Assembly: GCA_016839665.1 (NCBI GenBank)
Contig: JAEOTU010000370.1
Coordinates: 1 to 37,254 of the forward strand
Direction: 5' to 3'
Length of the DNA: 37,254 bases
Source of the DNA: Candidatus Hodarchaeota archaeon
Lineage (GTDB): Archaea > Asgardarchaeota > Heimdallarchaeia > Hodarchaeales > Hodarchaeaceae
The position numbers were made by a program, and so were the translations under genes. The notes under the pieces are model-generated. The model was not told the origin of the DNA, did not search any database, and worked only from the letters and a program-made list of their open reading frames with translations. How positions within the stretch are numbered: position 1 is the stretch's first letter; each line of letters starts with the position of its first letter. Of the stretch, positions 8,311 through 16,518 are shown in pieces.

Positions 8311-9630
8311 ATGACGGAAAATAGTAAATTACTGCATTTAAGAGACGGAGAGGATGGGGATATTCGAATGCATCTTCGTCGTCAAGGTGATGGTGGTCTC
8401 CTAATTATTAATGCCTCTAGAATATTGAACCTTAATCCTACTGCAACATTTTTTGTAGAAAGAATCTTGAAAGGTAAGGCAGATTCTGAGATTATTAAGG
8501 AGCTCAGAAGTCTATATCGAGTAAACGAGCAGCAAGCAAATACTGATCTACAATCCCTGAAGGAAATGATCAACACGCTATCAACTACAGATGATATTTG
8601 TCCCATTCATTCCCTTCAAATGGAAGAATCGAATTTAACAGACCTCCCACTAACTGCTCCTTTACGTATGGATCTAGCTATCACCTATCGGTGTAATAAT
8701 AAATGTGAACACTGTTATAATCAACCAGACTCACCTAATGCAACTGAATTAGATACGAACGCTTGGAAGTCCATTCTAGAGCGGCTTTGGGAGGTATCTA
8801 TCCCTCATGTAACTTTTACAGGAGGTGAACCCACGTTACGATCGGATCTGCCTGATTTAATTGACCATGCTGAGGATATCGGAATAGTTACTGGACTTGT
8901 TACAAATGGGCGTAATCTAAAGGATGCTAACTACCTCGATAAATTAGTAAAAATGGGACTTGATCATATTCAGATTACATTTGAAAGTGTAGATGAAAGG
9001 ATTCACAACCAAATGGTGGGAAATGATCAAGCGTGGGCTGAAACGGTCGAGGGTATAAAAAATGCTATAGATACACCCCTTTATACTCTGACTAACACTA
9101 CACTGACTCGCTTAAATGCTCCAAAGATAGAAGAGACTATTGAGTTTCTGAATAGCCTTGATGTGGACCAATTCGCTTGTAACTCTATAATATATGCAGG
9201 AAAAGGGAAAAATATGTCACAGATTGCTTTTACAGAGAGTGATCTGATCCCCATTATAGATGTGATTCAGGATGCCGCTGATGAATATGGCATGCAGTTT
9301 ATCTGGTACACTCCAACAAGATATTGCGAACTGGATCCCAACAACCTAGGACTAGGAGTGAAGAGATGTTCTGCTTCGCATTTAGCAATGGCCATCGAAC
9401 CTAATGGAACTGTTATCCCCTGTCAGAGTTATTACAAGGGATTAGGGCATATCTTAAATGATAGTTGGGAGAGTATATGGAACAACCCTCTATCGCAAGA
9501 ATTACGAACTCATACAAACGTCCCTGAAGAGTGTAAGGATTGTAACCAACTTGATCTTTGTGGTGGTGGCTGTCCTCTGGGTTTCTATCGTGAGGAATAT
9601 CTATGTCCCGAGAGTCAAGCCAACGATTGA
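8311..9630 (+). CDS. Radical SAM/SPASM peptide-modifying enzyme with a PqqD-like N-terminal domain
   Basis: The 439-residue protein has three parts. Residues 1-95 resemble the PqqD/RiPP-recognition fold that binds substrate leader or tail peptides. A radical SAM core carries the CxxxCxxC iron-sulfur motif (C128, C132, C135) and a FTGGEPTLR segment. A SPASM domain has C353, C371, C408, C411, C417, C421 and C432, matching the canonical C-x2-C-x5-C-x3-C spacing that holds auxiliary clusters. Such enzymes typically install thioether, carbon-carbon or related crosslinks on peptides. The ATG directly abuts the stop of the DUF2207 gene whose tail is Cys/Ala repeats, and the 3' end overlaps the methyltransferase gene by 28 bases. 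This points to translational coupling and a common task. The exact chemistry is not visible. Confidence 0.9.
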   Translation: MTENSKLLHLRDGEDGDIRMHLRRQGDGGLLIINASRILNLNPTATFFVERILKGKADSEIIKELRSLYRVNEQQANTDLQSLKEMINTLSTTDDICPIHSLQMEESNLTDLPLTAPLRMDLAITYRCNNKCEHCYNQPDSPNATELDTNAWKSILERLWEVSIPHVTFTGGEPTLRSDLPDLIDHAEDIGIVTGLVTNGRNLKDANYLDKLVKMGLDHIQITFESVDERIHNQMVGNDQAWAETVEGIKNAIDTPLYTLTNTTLTRLNAPKIEETIEFLNSLDVDQFACNSIIYAGKGKNMSQIAFTESDLIPIIDVIQDAADEYGMQFIWYTPTRYCELDPNNLGLGVKRCSASHLAMAIEPNGTVIPCQSYYKGLGHILNDSWESIWNNPLSQELRTHTNVPEECKDCNQLDLCGGGCPLGFYREEYLCPESQAND

Positions 9631-10394
9631 AATCTAGGGATCAAGTCTCCACAGAAGATGATGTCAGATACTTTGACGAGCTCTATCAAGAACAACTAGA
9701 TTGGACTGCTTCAACTAGAAAGCATTTATACAGACAGATGGATCTCTTTCATGCAGAACAGATTTTAGAAGTCGGATCTGGTACAGGAGCGATGTTAAGG
9801 GAAATTCGTGCAATAAATCCTCGTGCTAGTCTCTTTGGCCTTGACCTAAATTTACTGGCGTTAGAGTATTCCCAAAAAAAGGCGACAGATGAGACCTTGA
9901 TTTTAGGAGACGGAGCTGCATTACCATTTCCTTCCCAAGGCTTTGATATTGTGGTATGTCACTATTTCCTTATGTGGGTTGAAGATCCAATTGCTACTCT
10001 ACGTGAAATGATGCGAGTAACTCGTATTGGGGGGTGGATAGCCTGTTTAGCCGAACCTGATTATGGAGGTCGATTGGATTTCCCTGACAGTAAAATCTGG
10101 AAAGATCTTCTTCTAAGCTCTCTTTCTGCGGCGGATCCTCTTATAGGAAGAAAATTGAGAACTTTTTTTTATCAAGTAGGACTGAAGGCACATGTAGGGT
10201 TGCAATCAGTGGTATTATCTACTGACACGGTGTATAACCTTTACGAGGCTGAACTTGCAAAGTTAGATCGATTCAGTTCCCCTGAGAATAAAACAAAATT
10301 AAAACAATTAGTTGAATTTTTTACATCCCATGATCCTGAAGAGCTTTTCAGCTTTATGCCAGTCTTCTATGCACTTGCTCGTAGGATAGAATGA
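9603..10394 (+). CDS. Class I SAM-dependent methyltransferase (UbiE/Methyltransf_11-like)
   Basis: The 263-residue protein has the Rossmann methyltransferase motif I ILEVGSGTG (54-62), an acidic end to strand 2 (LFGLDLN), a GDGAALPF segment for the adenine pocket, and FDIVVCHYFLMWVEDP as motif IV. These features match the UbiE/Methyltransf_11 group, which acts on small molecules or proteins. It starts inside the radical SAM gene (28-base overlap, different frame), so the two are almost certainly co-translated. By context it may methylate the same protein or an intermediate of its maturation, which is inference. Its stop is one base away from the stop of the convergent Lrp-type gene. Confidence 0.85.
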   Translation: MSRESSQRLKSRDQVSTEDDVRYFDELYQEQLDWTASTRKHLYRQMDLFHAEQILEVGSGTGAMLREIRAINPRASLFGLDLNLLALEYSQKKATDETLILGDGAALPFPSQGFDIVVCHYFLMWVEDPIATLREMMRVTRIGGWIACLAEPDYGGRLDFPDSKIWKDLLLSSLSAADPLIGRKLRTFFYQVGLKAHVGLQSVVLSTDTVYNLYEAELAKLDRFSSPENKTKLKQLVEFFTSHDPEELFSFMPVFYALARRIE

Positions 10395-10395
10395 A

Positions 10396-10869
10396 CTAAT
10401 CTTTATCTTCTTTCTCATTTAATTCATTAAAGTTTAGAATTTGATTTTGTTTAATTTTCTTCAAAGTTATTGAAGTATATGTTTTGTTAACTCCAGGAAT
10501 AGTTGAGATTTTCCTTTCAACGATTTCGTGGAGGTTTTCAATATCTTGAGCGTTTCCAATACACAAAATATCGTGAATTCCTGTGGTAATCTTGATAATG
10601 TGGATCTCTGCTATTTGTTTTAGTACTGCAAGCACATCATCCATGACACTGGCATTAATGTCCAGTTCACAAATGAATTCTATTGGATAGTTTATTTCTG
10701 CAGGATCCACTTTAATAGTAAATCCTGTGATTATTCCTTTATTTCCTAGTTTTTCTACTCGATCAGAAATAGTCTGGGCTGTAACATTCAAGTGTTTTGC
10801 TATTTCTGTATAGGTTGTTTTTCCATCTTTACTTAGAGAGCGAATGATCATCTCATCGATTTTATCCAT
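10396..10869 (-). CDS. Lrp/AsnC family transcriptional regulator
   Basis: The N-terminal half (MDKIDEMIIRSLSKDGKTTY, then TEIAKHLNVTAQTISDRVEKL) is the Lrp/AsnC winged helix-turn-helix, in which the recognition helix contains TAQTISDRV. The C-terminal half is a RAM-type effector-binding domain ending in the GVNKTYTSITLK strand. From the ATG at 10869 the protein has 157 residues, the usual family length, and AAGGTG lies nine bases upstream. A start at 10932 would add 21 residues without a clear Shine-Dalgarno site. Lrp-type proteins in archaea sense amino acids, so ornithine aminotransferase (5318-6517) is a plausible but untested target. Confidence 0.88.
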   Translation of the reverse strand: MDKIDEMIIRSLSKDGKTTYTEIAKHLNVTAQTISDRVEKLGNKGIITGFTIKVDPAEINYPIEFICELDINASVMDDVLAVLKQIAEIHIIKITTGIHDILCIGNAQDIENLHEIVERKISTIPGVNKTYTSITLKKIKQNQILNFNELNEKEDKD

Positions 10870-10954
10870 TATCATAGGCACCTTTTTACTGATACCATTT
10901 TTTACCTTAGGTGAAATAGAAGATAAATGCATATTTTTTCTTCTTGTGTTCCCA

Positions 10955-11791
10955 TTAAGATGCTGATTGGCGATTCAGTCGCCAAATAAGCCAGTAACGA
11001 TGAGCAATACTCGCAGGGAGAAGAGCTGGTAATAAGACTAGAAATCCTAATATGATTATCGAGCCAGAAATCTGACTAATATTTAGAAATTGAAGGACGA
11101 AATAGATTCCAATTGCAAATATAGAATATACACCAATAAATATAACATAATCTGCTAAAGTATCGAAAGCTCCTTTGGCAAACCCGAATAGTCCATTAAT
11201 GACGAGTAGAAATAATTCAGCAATCCCCTGCAACATGAGATACATGAATTCAGCGAATCCTCTAATGATCGCTACTAATGTTGTTGTTCCCCCTTTAATG
11301 ACGGATCGTGCTCCTGCAACTATAGAATCAAGTCCAAGATAAGCACCCGGGATCGCAATAAGAATAGCGTAGAAGAAAAGTAAAACTATCGCTACAATTT
11401 CATCAATTATGTTAGTTATTATTAAGAATCCAATGAGAATTGCAAAAGGAACAATAAGGATTGAAAAACTTACTAATCCATCAATTCCAGGATTCATTTC
11501 TTTTTTTTCTGGGTTCCTCGAAAAGAATTGGACTGTTCGATTAGCTTGGGTATATGTTTTTGTTGGTCGAGCTCGCCGAGTGAAACGTACTATCGATTCA
11601 CCTTTAGGTTTTTTTGTTGGTTCAACAACGATATTTCCAACGTCAAATTCCTTGAATTCATCCCTTGCTACTTTTCCTGCTTTACGAATTTCCCTATCAA
11701 TAATATTTCCAGCGTCAACAACTTTTTTCCCGAGAAACTTCCCGAGCTTTTTTGTTGCACTGTCTTTTTTCTCGCTCATTGTTTTTTTCAT
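10955..11791 (-). CDS. Multi-pass membrane protein of unknown function
   Basis: I do not recognise a family. The 278-residue protein has a strongly basic N-terminal 95 residues rich in Lys and Arg, probably cytoplasmic. About four to six hydrophobic segments follow (roughly 104-125, 130-152, 165-205, 220-240, 245-263), and the end is basic (HRYWLIWRLNRQ). The ATG at 11791 is used here; the ATG at 11779 (MSEKK) is about ten bases after an AGGA element and may be the true start. A CTTAAAA element about 55 bases upstream could be its TATA box. The gene lies 22 bases upstream of the longer possible start of the Lrp gene on the same strand, so an operon is possible. Confidence 0.6.
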   Translation of the reverse strand: MKKTMSEKKDSATKKLGKFLGKKVVDAGNIIDREIRKAGKVARDEFKEFDVGNIVVEPTKKPKGESIVRFTRRARPTKTYTQANRTVQFFSRNPEKKEMNPGIDGLVSFSILIVPFAILIGFLIITNIIDEIVAIVLLFFYAILIAIPGAYLGLDSIVAGARSVIKGGTTTLVAIIRGFAEFMYLMLQGIAELFLLVINGLFGFAKGAFDTLADYVIFIGVYSIFAIGIYFVLQFLNISQISGSIIILGFLVLLPALLPASIAHRYWLIWRLNRQSAS

Positions 11792-12007
11792 CCTGTAATC
11801 ATGCGATTCGTTCTATAATTATGAAACGATTAATAATCTTTCACACTTTTAAGCCTTCTCTTCTTAATAACCAGTCTCATTATTATTAAGATGAGTTATC
11901 AAAGAAGAAAACAGATACGTTTGAAAGAATCATCTTTCAGCAATCCCGTACAATTATGGCAAACTTAAAATACTGTAATGATTTAATTTCTACCTCAGGT
12001 TTTTCTC

Positions 12008-12508
12008 ATGCATTCCCAAGAACCAAGTAATCTGAAGAATTCCTCTGATAAAATCAGGATGGAACCTTTTTTTTGTTCCCTGTGTGCTGCAACCAAAAGT
12101 CGATATGAGGAAAGAGTAAAATGTCCCGAATGTGCACGACTCGTCTGTAAAGATTGCTTTGAAAGCTTGAGTGTGGTGAGACTACTTCAATGCCCATTTT
12201 GTTCTTCTTCTCTCAAAATAGATAGTAAGAAACAAGAATCATCTGCTATCATTGCAAATATTCAACGAGGTCAAAGAAAAGTCGAAATGGGTGACTTGTT
12301 TAGTGCTGAAGCATATTTTCAAAATGCATTAAAACTGGACTCAAATTCAATTATTGCTTGGAAAAAGCTAGGAATACTTTATTTTAAGAAGAAAAATTGG
12401 GAGCGAGCTAAATTTTGTTTCTCTAAAGTTCTAAAAGTGAATTCGCAAGACGAGGAAGCAAAAAGGATGTATATTGAGGCTGATCATCGGATCAGAAGTT
12501 ATTATTAA
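12008..12508 (+). CDS. Eight-cysteine cross-brace zinc finger plus TPR protein
   Basis: Four CxxC pairs lie at C23/C26, C39/C42, C47/C50 and C62/C65. The spacing C-x2-C-x12-C-x2-C-x4-C-x2-C-x11-C-x2-C is that of RING/FYVE-type cross-brace zinc fingers, which bind two zinc ions. The basic RHHC patch of FYVE domains is absent, so lipid binding is not implied. Residues 85-160 form about two TPR helical hairpins (AEAYFQNALKLDSN and AKFCFSKVLKVNSQ), which usually bind protein partners. A TATA-like ACTTAAAATA lies about 40 bases upstream, and AGGT is seven bases before the ATG. The likely role is a scaffold or a ubiquitin-system-like adaptor; no neighbouring ubiquitin gene supports this. Confidence 0.7.
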   Translation: MHSQEPSNLKNSSDKIRMEPFFCSLCAATKSRYEERVKCPECARLVCKDCFESLSVVRLLQCPFCSSSLKIDSKKQESSAIIANIQRGQRKVEMGDLFSAEAYFQNALKLDSNSIIAWKKLGILYFKKKNWERAKFCFSKVLKVNSQDEEAKRMYIEADHRIRSYY

Positions 12509-12528
12509 TTATATAACCACCTCAAATG

Positions 12529-13650
12529 CTAATACCGAATCCGAGGATCTAAAAACGCATAGGATACATCTGTAGCCAAATTGGCAAGGATGACCATGAT
12601 TGCTACTAACATGTTGATTCCCATCATGAAGTTATAATCTCGTAATTGGACTCGAATGACAGCCTCTCTACCTAACCCTGGCCATGCAAATACAGTTTCA
12701 GTCAGAGCAGCTCCAGCTAAAAGAAAACCAACAGCTAAACCAACAATGGTGACAACAGGTAATAGTGCATTCCTTAATGCATGTTTGTAAATGACTATGC
12801 GTTCTGACAAACCTTTGGATCGGGCGGTCAAAATAAAATCTTGTTTTAGTACCTCTAGCATACTTGATCGTGTTAAACGAAGAACTAATGCGGTTCCGGC
12901 TAAACCTAATACAATGGTGGGAAGTATCATGTGAGCAACTTCATCTAGCAACAATTCAAGCAAAGTCTCACTTCCAGTCAGGTTATAGCTGTGGGCCCCA
13001 ATCGACGGGATTTTGATGCCAAAGAAGATTTTCCAATCCGAGAAAAGAAGAACACACATAATTCCTGTCCAAAACACAGGCATCGACACTCCAAATAACG
13101 CCAAAACTGTCCCAAGGCTGTCCAACTTCGAGTAGGGGTGTCTTGCTGCGAAAATTCCCAATGGAATTCCTATTAATAGCGACATGATCAAAGAAGCTAA
13201 TGAAAGCTTCATAGTTTGCCAGGCAAGATCTCCAATCATGTCGTTGATTGTTGATCCCGTAAAAGAATTTCCCATATCGCCAAAAACGAAGCCTCCCCTA
13301 AACGAACTTTCTGGGATATTAAAATTAATGTCTAGTGTATTTTGGATCCATCTACCTGGCCCTAGGAGAAGAAAATCTGCTAATTCAAAAAAATAATTTT
13401 CATTTAGACTTCTCTCTGAATTTCTTCCTATCAACCAAAAGAGATATTGTTCGTGTGGTGGTCGGTCTAGACCGAGAGCGCGACGTCTATTGTTTACTTC
13501 CTCTTGAGTCATAGTAGGATCGTTAGCCCTTAATACATCAACGTAATCTTGTGGTGCAAGCATCATCAGCCCAAAAAGGATGATAGATACTCCCAAAAAC
13601 ATTGGTATAGAAAACAGAATCCGACGAATAACATAATTTCTCAAAGTCAT
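12529..13650 (-). CDS. Oligopeptide/dipeptide ABC transporter permease, DppB/OppB type
   Basis: The first residues (YVIRRILFSIPMFLGVSIIL) match the N-terminal helix of DppB/OppB permeases. The cytoplasmic ATPase-coupling loop reads DFILTARSKGLSERIVIYKHALRNALLPVV, the EAA-type motif of this family. The protein ends LATDVSYAFLDPRIRY, also typical. At 373 residues it is longer than most relatives; the extra length is in the extracytoplasmic loop after the first helix (about residues 35-130). It would form a heterodimer with a DppC-type partner and take peptides or other solutes from a binding protein. None of those partners is encoded next to it here, which is unusual. Confidence 0.88.
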   Translation of the reverse strand: MTLRNYVIRRILFSIPMFLGVSIILFGLMMLAPQDYVDVLRANDPTMTQEEVNNRRRALGLDRPPHEQYLFWLIGRNSERSLNENYFFELADFLLLGPGRWIQNTLDINFNIPESSFRGGFVFGDMGNSFTGSTINDMIGDLAWQTMKLSLASLIMSLLIGIPLGIFAARHPYSKLDSLGTVLALFGVSMPVFWTGIMCVLLFSDWKIFFGIKIPSIGAHSYNLTGSETLLELLLDEVAHMILPTIVLGLAGTALVLRLTRSSMLEVLKQDFILTARSKGLSERIVIYKHALRNALLPVVTIVGLAVGFLLAGAALTETVFAWPGLGREAVIRVQLRDYNFMMGINMLVAIMVILANLATDVSYAFLDPRIRY

Positions 13651-13730
13651 ATTTAATCTACTCTCATTATTATTTAAATTAGTATCAGGGGTTTTAGAAA
13701 TATCCTAAGATCTATTCTACAATGCAATGA

Positions 13731-13817
13731 CTGTGAAAGCTTAAAAAAAGTGTTTTTTTCTGCAGAACGTTTAAAAAAATACCACTATCTGCAGATCACT
13801 TAAAAAACTACTACTTT
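13731..13817 (+). repeat. Three imperfect 29-base tandem repeats before the methyltransferase genes
   Basis: The units 13760-13788 and 13789-13817 both begin CTGCAGA and contain TTAAAAAA at the same place; 23 of 29 bases agree. A weaker unit (13731-13759, CTGTGAAAGCTTAAAAAAA) precedes them, and a degenerate fourth may follow at 13818. Each unit carries a TATA-like T/A core. They lie about 100 bases upstream of the first methyltransferase start, so they may be tandem operators or promoter elements. Confidence 0.6.
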
Positions 13818-13914
13818 GGTGCAATTACATTTAACAATATTGTTATCAAATAGGGGTCACAGATACCTTTAACCTCAATAATAAATATTAACCAGTTCTT
13901 AAATTGGTAGAATA

Positions 13915-16491
13915 ATGAGATTCAATAGTAAGTTTTCAACTCTGGAAGTTGCGTCTCAGTATTTTGAGGATTTTTATCATGCGTTAATCCCAAAAGTAGA
14001 AAATCATATTACCAGCCAACTTATTAATAAACAGCCTATGCAAGAAAAGGTTTATGCAGTTTTAAATGAATTATCTTGGTCTGAGTGGCAAAAATCACGC
14101 CTACAATTCGTTAACCCCATAACAAAGATACTTATTACGTTAATTTATGATAAAGTACTTCTCACATTGAAAAAACTGGAAAATTCAACAGAGCTTAACG
14201 AATTTTTAATAAAAATCTCGATTCTTGCTACATCTCAAGTTAAAAGCTCCAAAAATAAGGTAGAACTAAGAGATACATTTTTTCAGTTGATTGAAGGTGT
14301 TTGGAAAGTAGCAAACCAATACGAACCACGAACCCCTATTCTGGATTTAGAGTCTTTTCCTCTTAATAAGCTCCTTGAATTTGTTTTTTATGAGTGGGGG
14401 AGTTGTCTTGCAACCATAAATCTAATCCACCAGATTGAAAGAGATAGTGGATGTGAAAATCAATTATTACTGCCTTATATTTTCGAGATTGGAATACCAG
14501 TACACCGAAAACAACAGCAAGGACAAATTTTCACACCAGTAGGAGTTGTTGATTTCATTTGCAAGCAGAATATTTCAACAAAAACAACTAGAGTTTTAGA
14601 TCCTGCGTGTGGTACTGGACTATTTTTATTGGAAACGCTAGGAATTCTCACCGATTCTTCCTCAACAGCTCAACTAATTGAGTTAATTGGTGTGGAAAAG
14701 GATCCGTATCTTGCAGATATTGCGGAAAGTGCTATTAATTTTTTTCTTCTGACTAATTCGATTTCTTTAAACAATTGGAAAATTCACAGAGACGATTTTT
14801 TCAATTGCTCTCCAGAATCGTTTGGAATATCCCAAGATAATGTAGGTCAAACAGTATTACTGATGAATCCCCCTTATACTCGTCATGAGAAATTAAAAGA
14901 CGAATATAAGAAGTATTTAGCAGATCAGATTGAATTTGATATAGAAGATATTAACAAAAGTCACGTTGCTTCTGGAAGTGCATTGTCAGGGAGATCTGGG
15001 TTATATGTTTTTTTTCTTATTCATGCAACAAGATTTCTAAAGCCAGGGGATCAATTTGGTTTGATAATACCTAATTCCTGGCTAGATGTCGACTATGGTC
15101 ATCAATTACAGCAATTTATTTTGAATCATTATTTCATTGAATCTATCATTGTTAGTCGTCTAGAAAGACTTATTCAGACTGTAGATGTAAATACTGTTGT
15201 TCTAAAACTTGTTAGAAAGAGAATGAAGAATCAAAAAGAAATAGAAATCCCGAACAAAGTGGCATTTATTTCGATTGAAAAGAGTTCAGATCTTAACTGT
15301 ATAAATATTCAAGACACTTCCACATCAATAGATCCTTCTTCAGAAGTTAGGATTGTTTCAGTGGAGCAGAACAGTCTTTCGACAATATCTAAGTGGGGTG
15401 TTTATCTTCGAGCTCCATTGATCTATTTCCAATTGATGGAACACTTTGAAAAGAGGATGGTTGCTCTTGGAGAAATAGCTCATGTGCGAAGAGGATTTAC
15501 CAGCGGTGCTAATAACTTTTTTTATGTAGGTAAGCCAGGAAAGTCCAACACATTCTTCAATTCTAGCTGGAATTCTGATACAGGTGATTTAAAGCTTTCT
15601 GTAAAGAATGATACACTTGTTAGTAGTTTTAATGAGCAAGGTTTTCAAGTGAATGACCCTATGTTTATTATTGAAAAAGAGTATTGGATGCATAGGTCTA
15701 ATTCTTCCAGAAAGAATCACTCTTGGGAATTTTCCTTTCAGAATGATAAAGGAGAGACATGGGTACCAAATTATCTAGTTAAATCTCCTCGGGAGCTCTC
15801 AACATTTGAAATTCAAGAAACAAATCTGAAATATGTTGTGATCTTGATTTCACAAGATTTGTCCATGAATGGCTTACAAACTGGTATAAAAAAATATATT
15901 AAATGGGGAGAACAATGGGTTCCTTCAGTAGGAAAAAAATTTAATCAAAGACCAACCTGTCTATCACGAAAGAATTGGTTTGAATTGCCTTCAAAAGAAT
16001 ATAAGTCATTTGACCTTCTATGTTTGATGACAATTAATGACCGGTTCCCTTTTTTCTATAATCCTTGTGACTTCTACTTTGATGCTCGTCTCTATGGCAT
16101 TCAATTCTTTCGAAATCAGCAAATAGATCTAATATTTTCAAGCTATTTCCTGTTACTCAACTCTATTATCACAACAATCCAACTTGAACTCATAGGTCGT
16201 AGTAATTTAGGTGAGGGGGCCTTAGATGTCAAAGTTTATGAGTATGAGTTACTTAAAATACCTAGCCACAAATTCTTAGTTGAAGCTCAATCAATAGGTG
16301 TAGATCAAACCTTTTCACAGTTTTTGGGACGGTCTCCATTCTCTATTATCCAAGAAAAGCCAAAATTAGTAAAAAAAATTACCGATGACTTCGTATCTAA
16401 CCTATTTTCACTTTCACCAGCATTGTTAGATAGTTTATTTAACGAGCTGAAGAAGTTAGTGCAAATGCGTATTGAAAAAGCAAGAAAGTAA
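13915..16491 (+). CDS. N6-adenine DNA methyltransferase with target-recognition domain, TaqI/Eco57I-like (first of three)
   Basis: The 858-residue protein shows the gamma-class order of an N6-adenine DNA methyltransferase: motif X GQIFTP (203-208), motif I VLDPACGTGLFLLE (from 227) for SAM, and motif IV NPPY (318-321) for base flipping and methylation. Near 525 begins RRGFTSGANNFF, the start of a TaqI-type target-recognition domain that runs to about 830. Residues 1-190 are mostly helical and unassigned; I see no PD-(D/E)xK nuclease motif there. It could be a type IIG-derived enzyme that has lost cleavage, or an orphan methylase. The next methyltransferase starts 15-27 bases after its stop on the same strand. 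Its base composition is AT-rich like its neighbours. Confidence 0.85.
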   Translation: MRFNSKFSTLEVASQYFEDFYHALIPKVENHITSQLINKQPMQEKVYAVLNELSWSEWQKSRLQFVNPITKILITLIYDKVLLTLKKLENSTELNEFLIKISILATSQVKSSKNKVELRDTFFQLIEGVWKVANQYEPRTPILDLESFPLNKLLEFVFYEWGSCLATINLIHQIERDSGCENQLLLPYIFEIGIPVHRKQQQGQIFTPVGVVDFICKQNISTKTTRVLDPACGTGLFLLETLGILTDSSSTAQLIELIGVEKDPYLADIAESAINFFLLTNSISLNNWKIHRDDFFNCSPESFGISQDNVGQTVLLMNPPYTRHEKLKDEYKKYLADQIEFDIEDINKSHVASGSALSGRSGLYVFFLIHATRFLKPGDQFGLIIPNSWLDVDYGHQLQQFILNHYFIESIIVSRLERLIQTVDVNTVVLKLVRKRMKNQKEIEIPNKVAFISIEKSSDLNCINIQDTSTSIDPSSEVRIVSVEQNSLSTISKWGVYLRAPLIYFQLMEHFEKRMVALGEIAHVRRGFTSGANNFFYVGKPGKSNTFFNSSWNSDTGDLKLSVKNDTLVSSFNEQGFQVNDPMFIIEKEYWMHRSNSSRKNHSWEFSFQNDKGETWVPNYLVKSPRELSTFEIQETNLKYVVILISQDLSMNGLQTGIKKYIKWGEQWVPSVGKKFNQRPTCLSRKNWFELPSKEYKSFDLLCLMTINDRFPFFYNPCDFYFDARLYGIQFFRNQQIDLIFSSYFLLLNSIITTIQLELIGRSNLGEGALDVKVYEYELLKIPSHKFLVEAQSIGVDQTFSQFLGRSPFSIIQEKPKLVKKITDDFVSNLFSLSPALLDSLFNELKKLVQMRIEKARK

Positions 16492-16518
16492 TCTAAAATT
16501 GAGTAATTGGAATCTTCA

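Noticed and set aside
11409..11818. Plus-strand frames of 96-129 codons opposite the unknown membrane protein
   Set aside because: They are antisense shadows: Phe/Ser-rich products complementary to the Lys-rich coding strand, without start signals.
13731..13817. A CRISPR leader or array
   Set aside because: The 29-base units are directly tandem and degenerate, without spacers.
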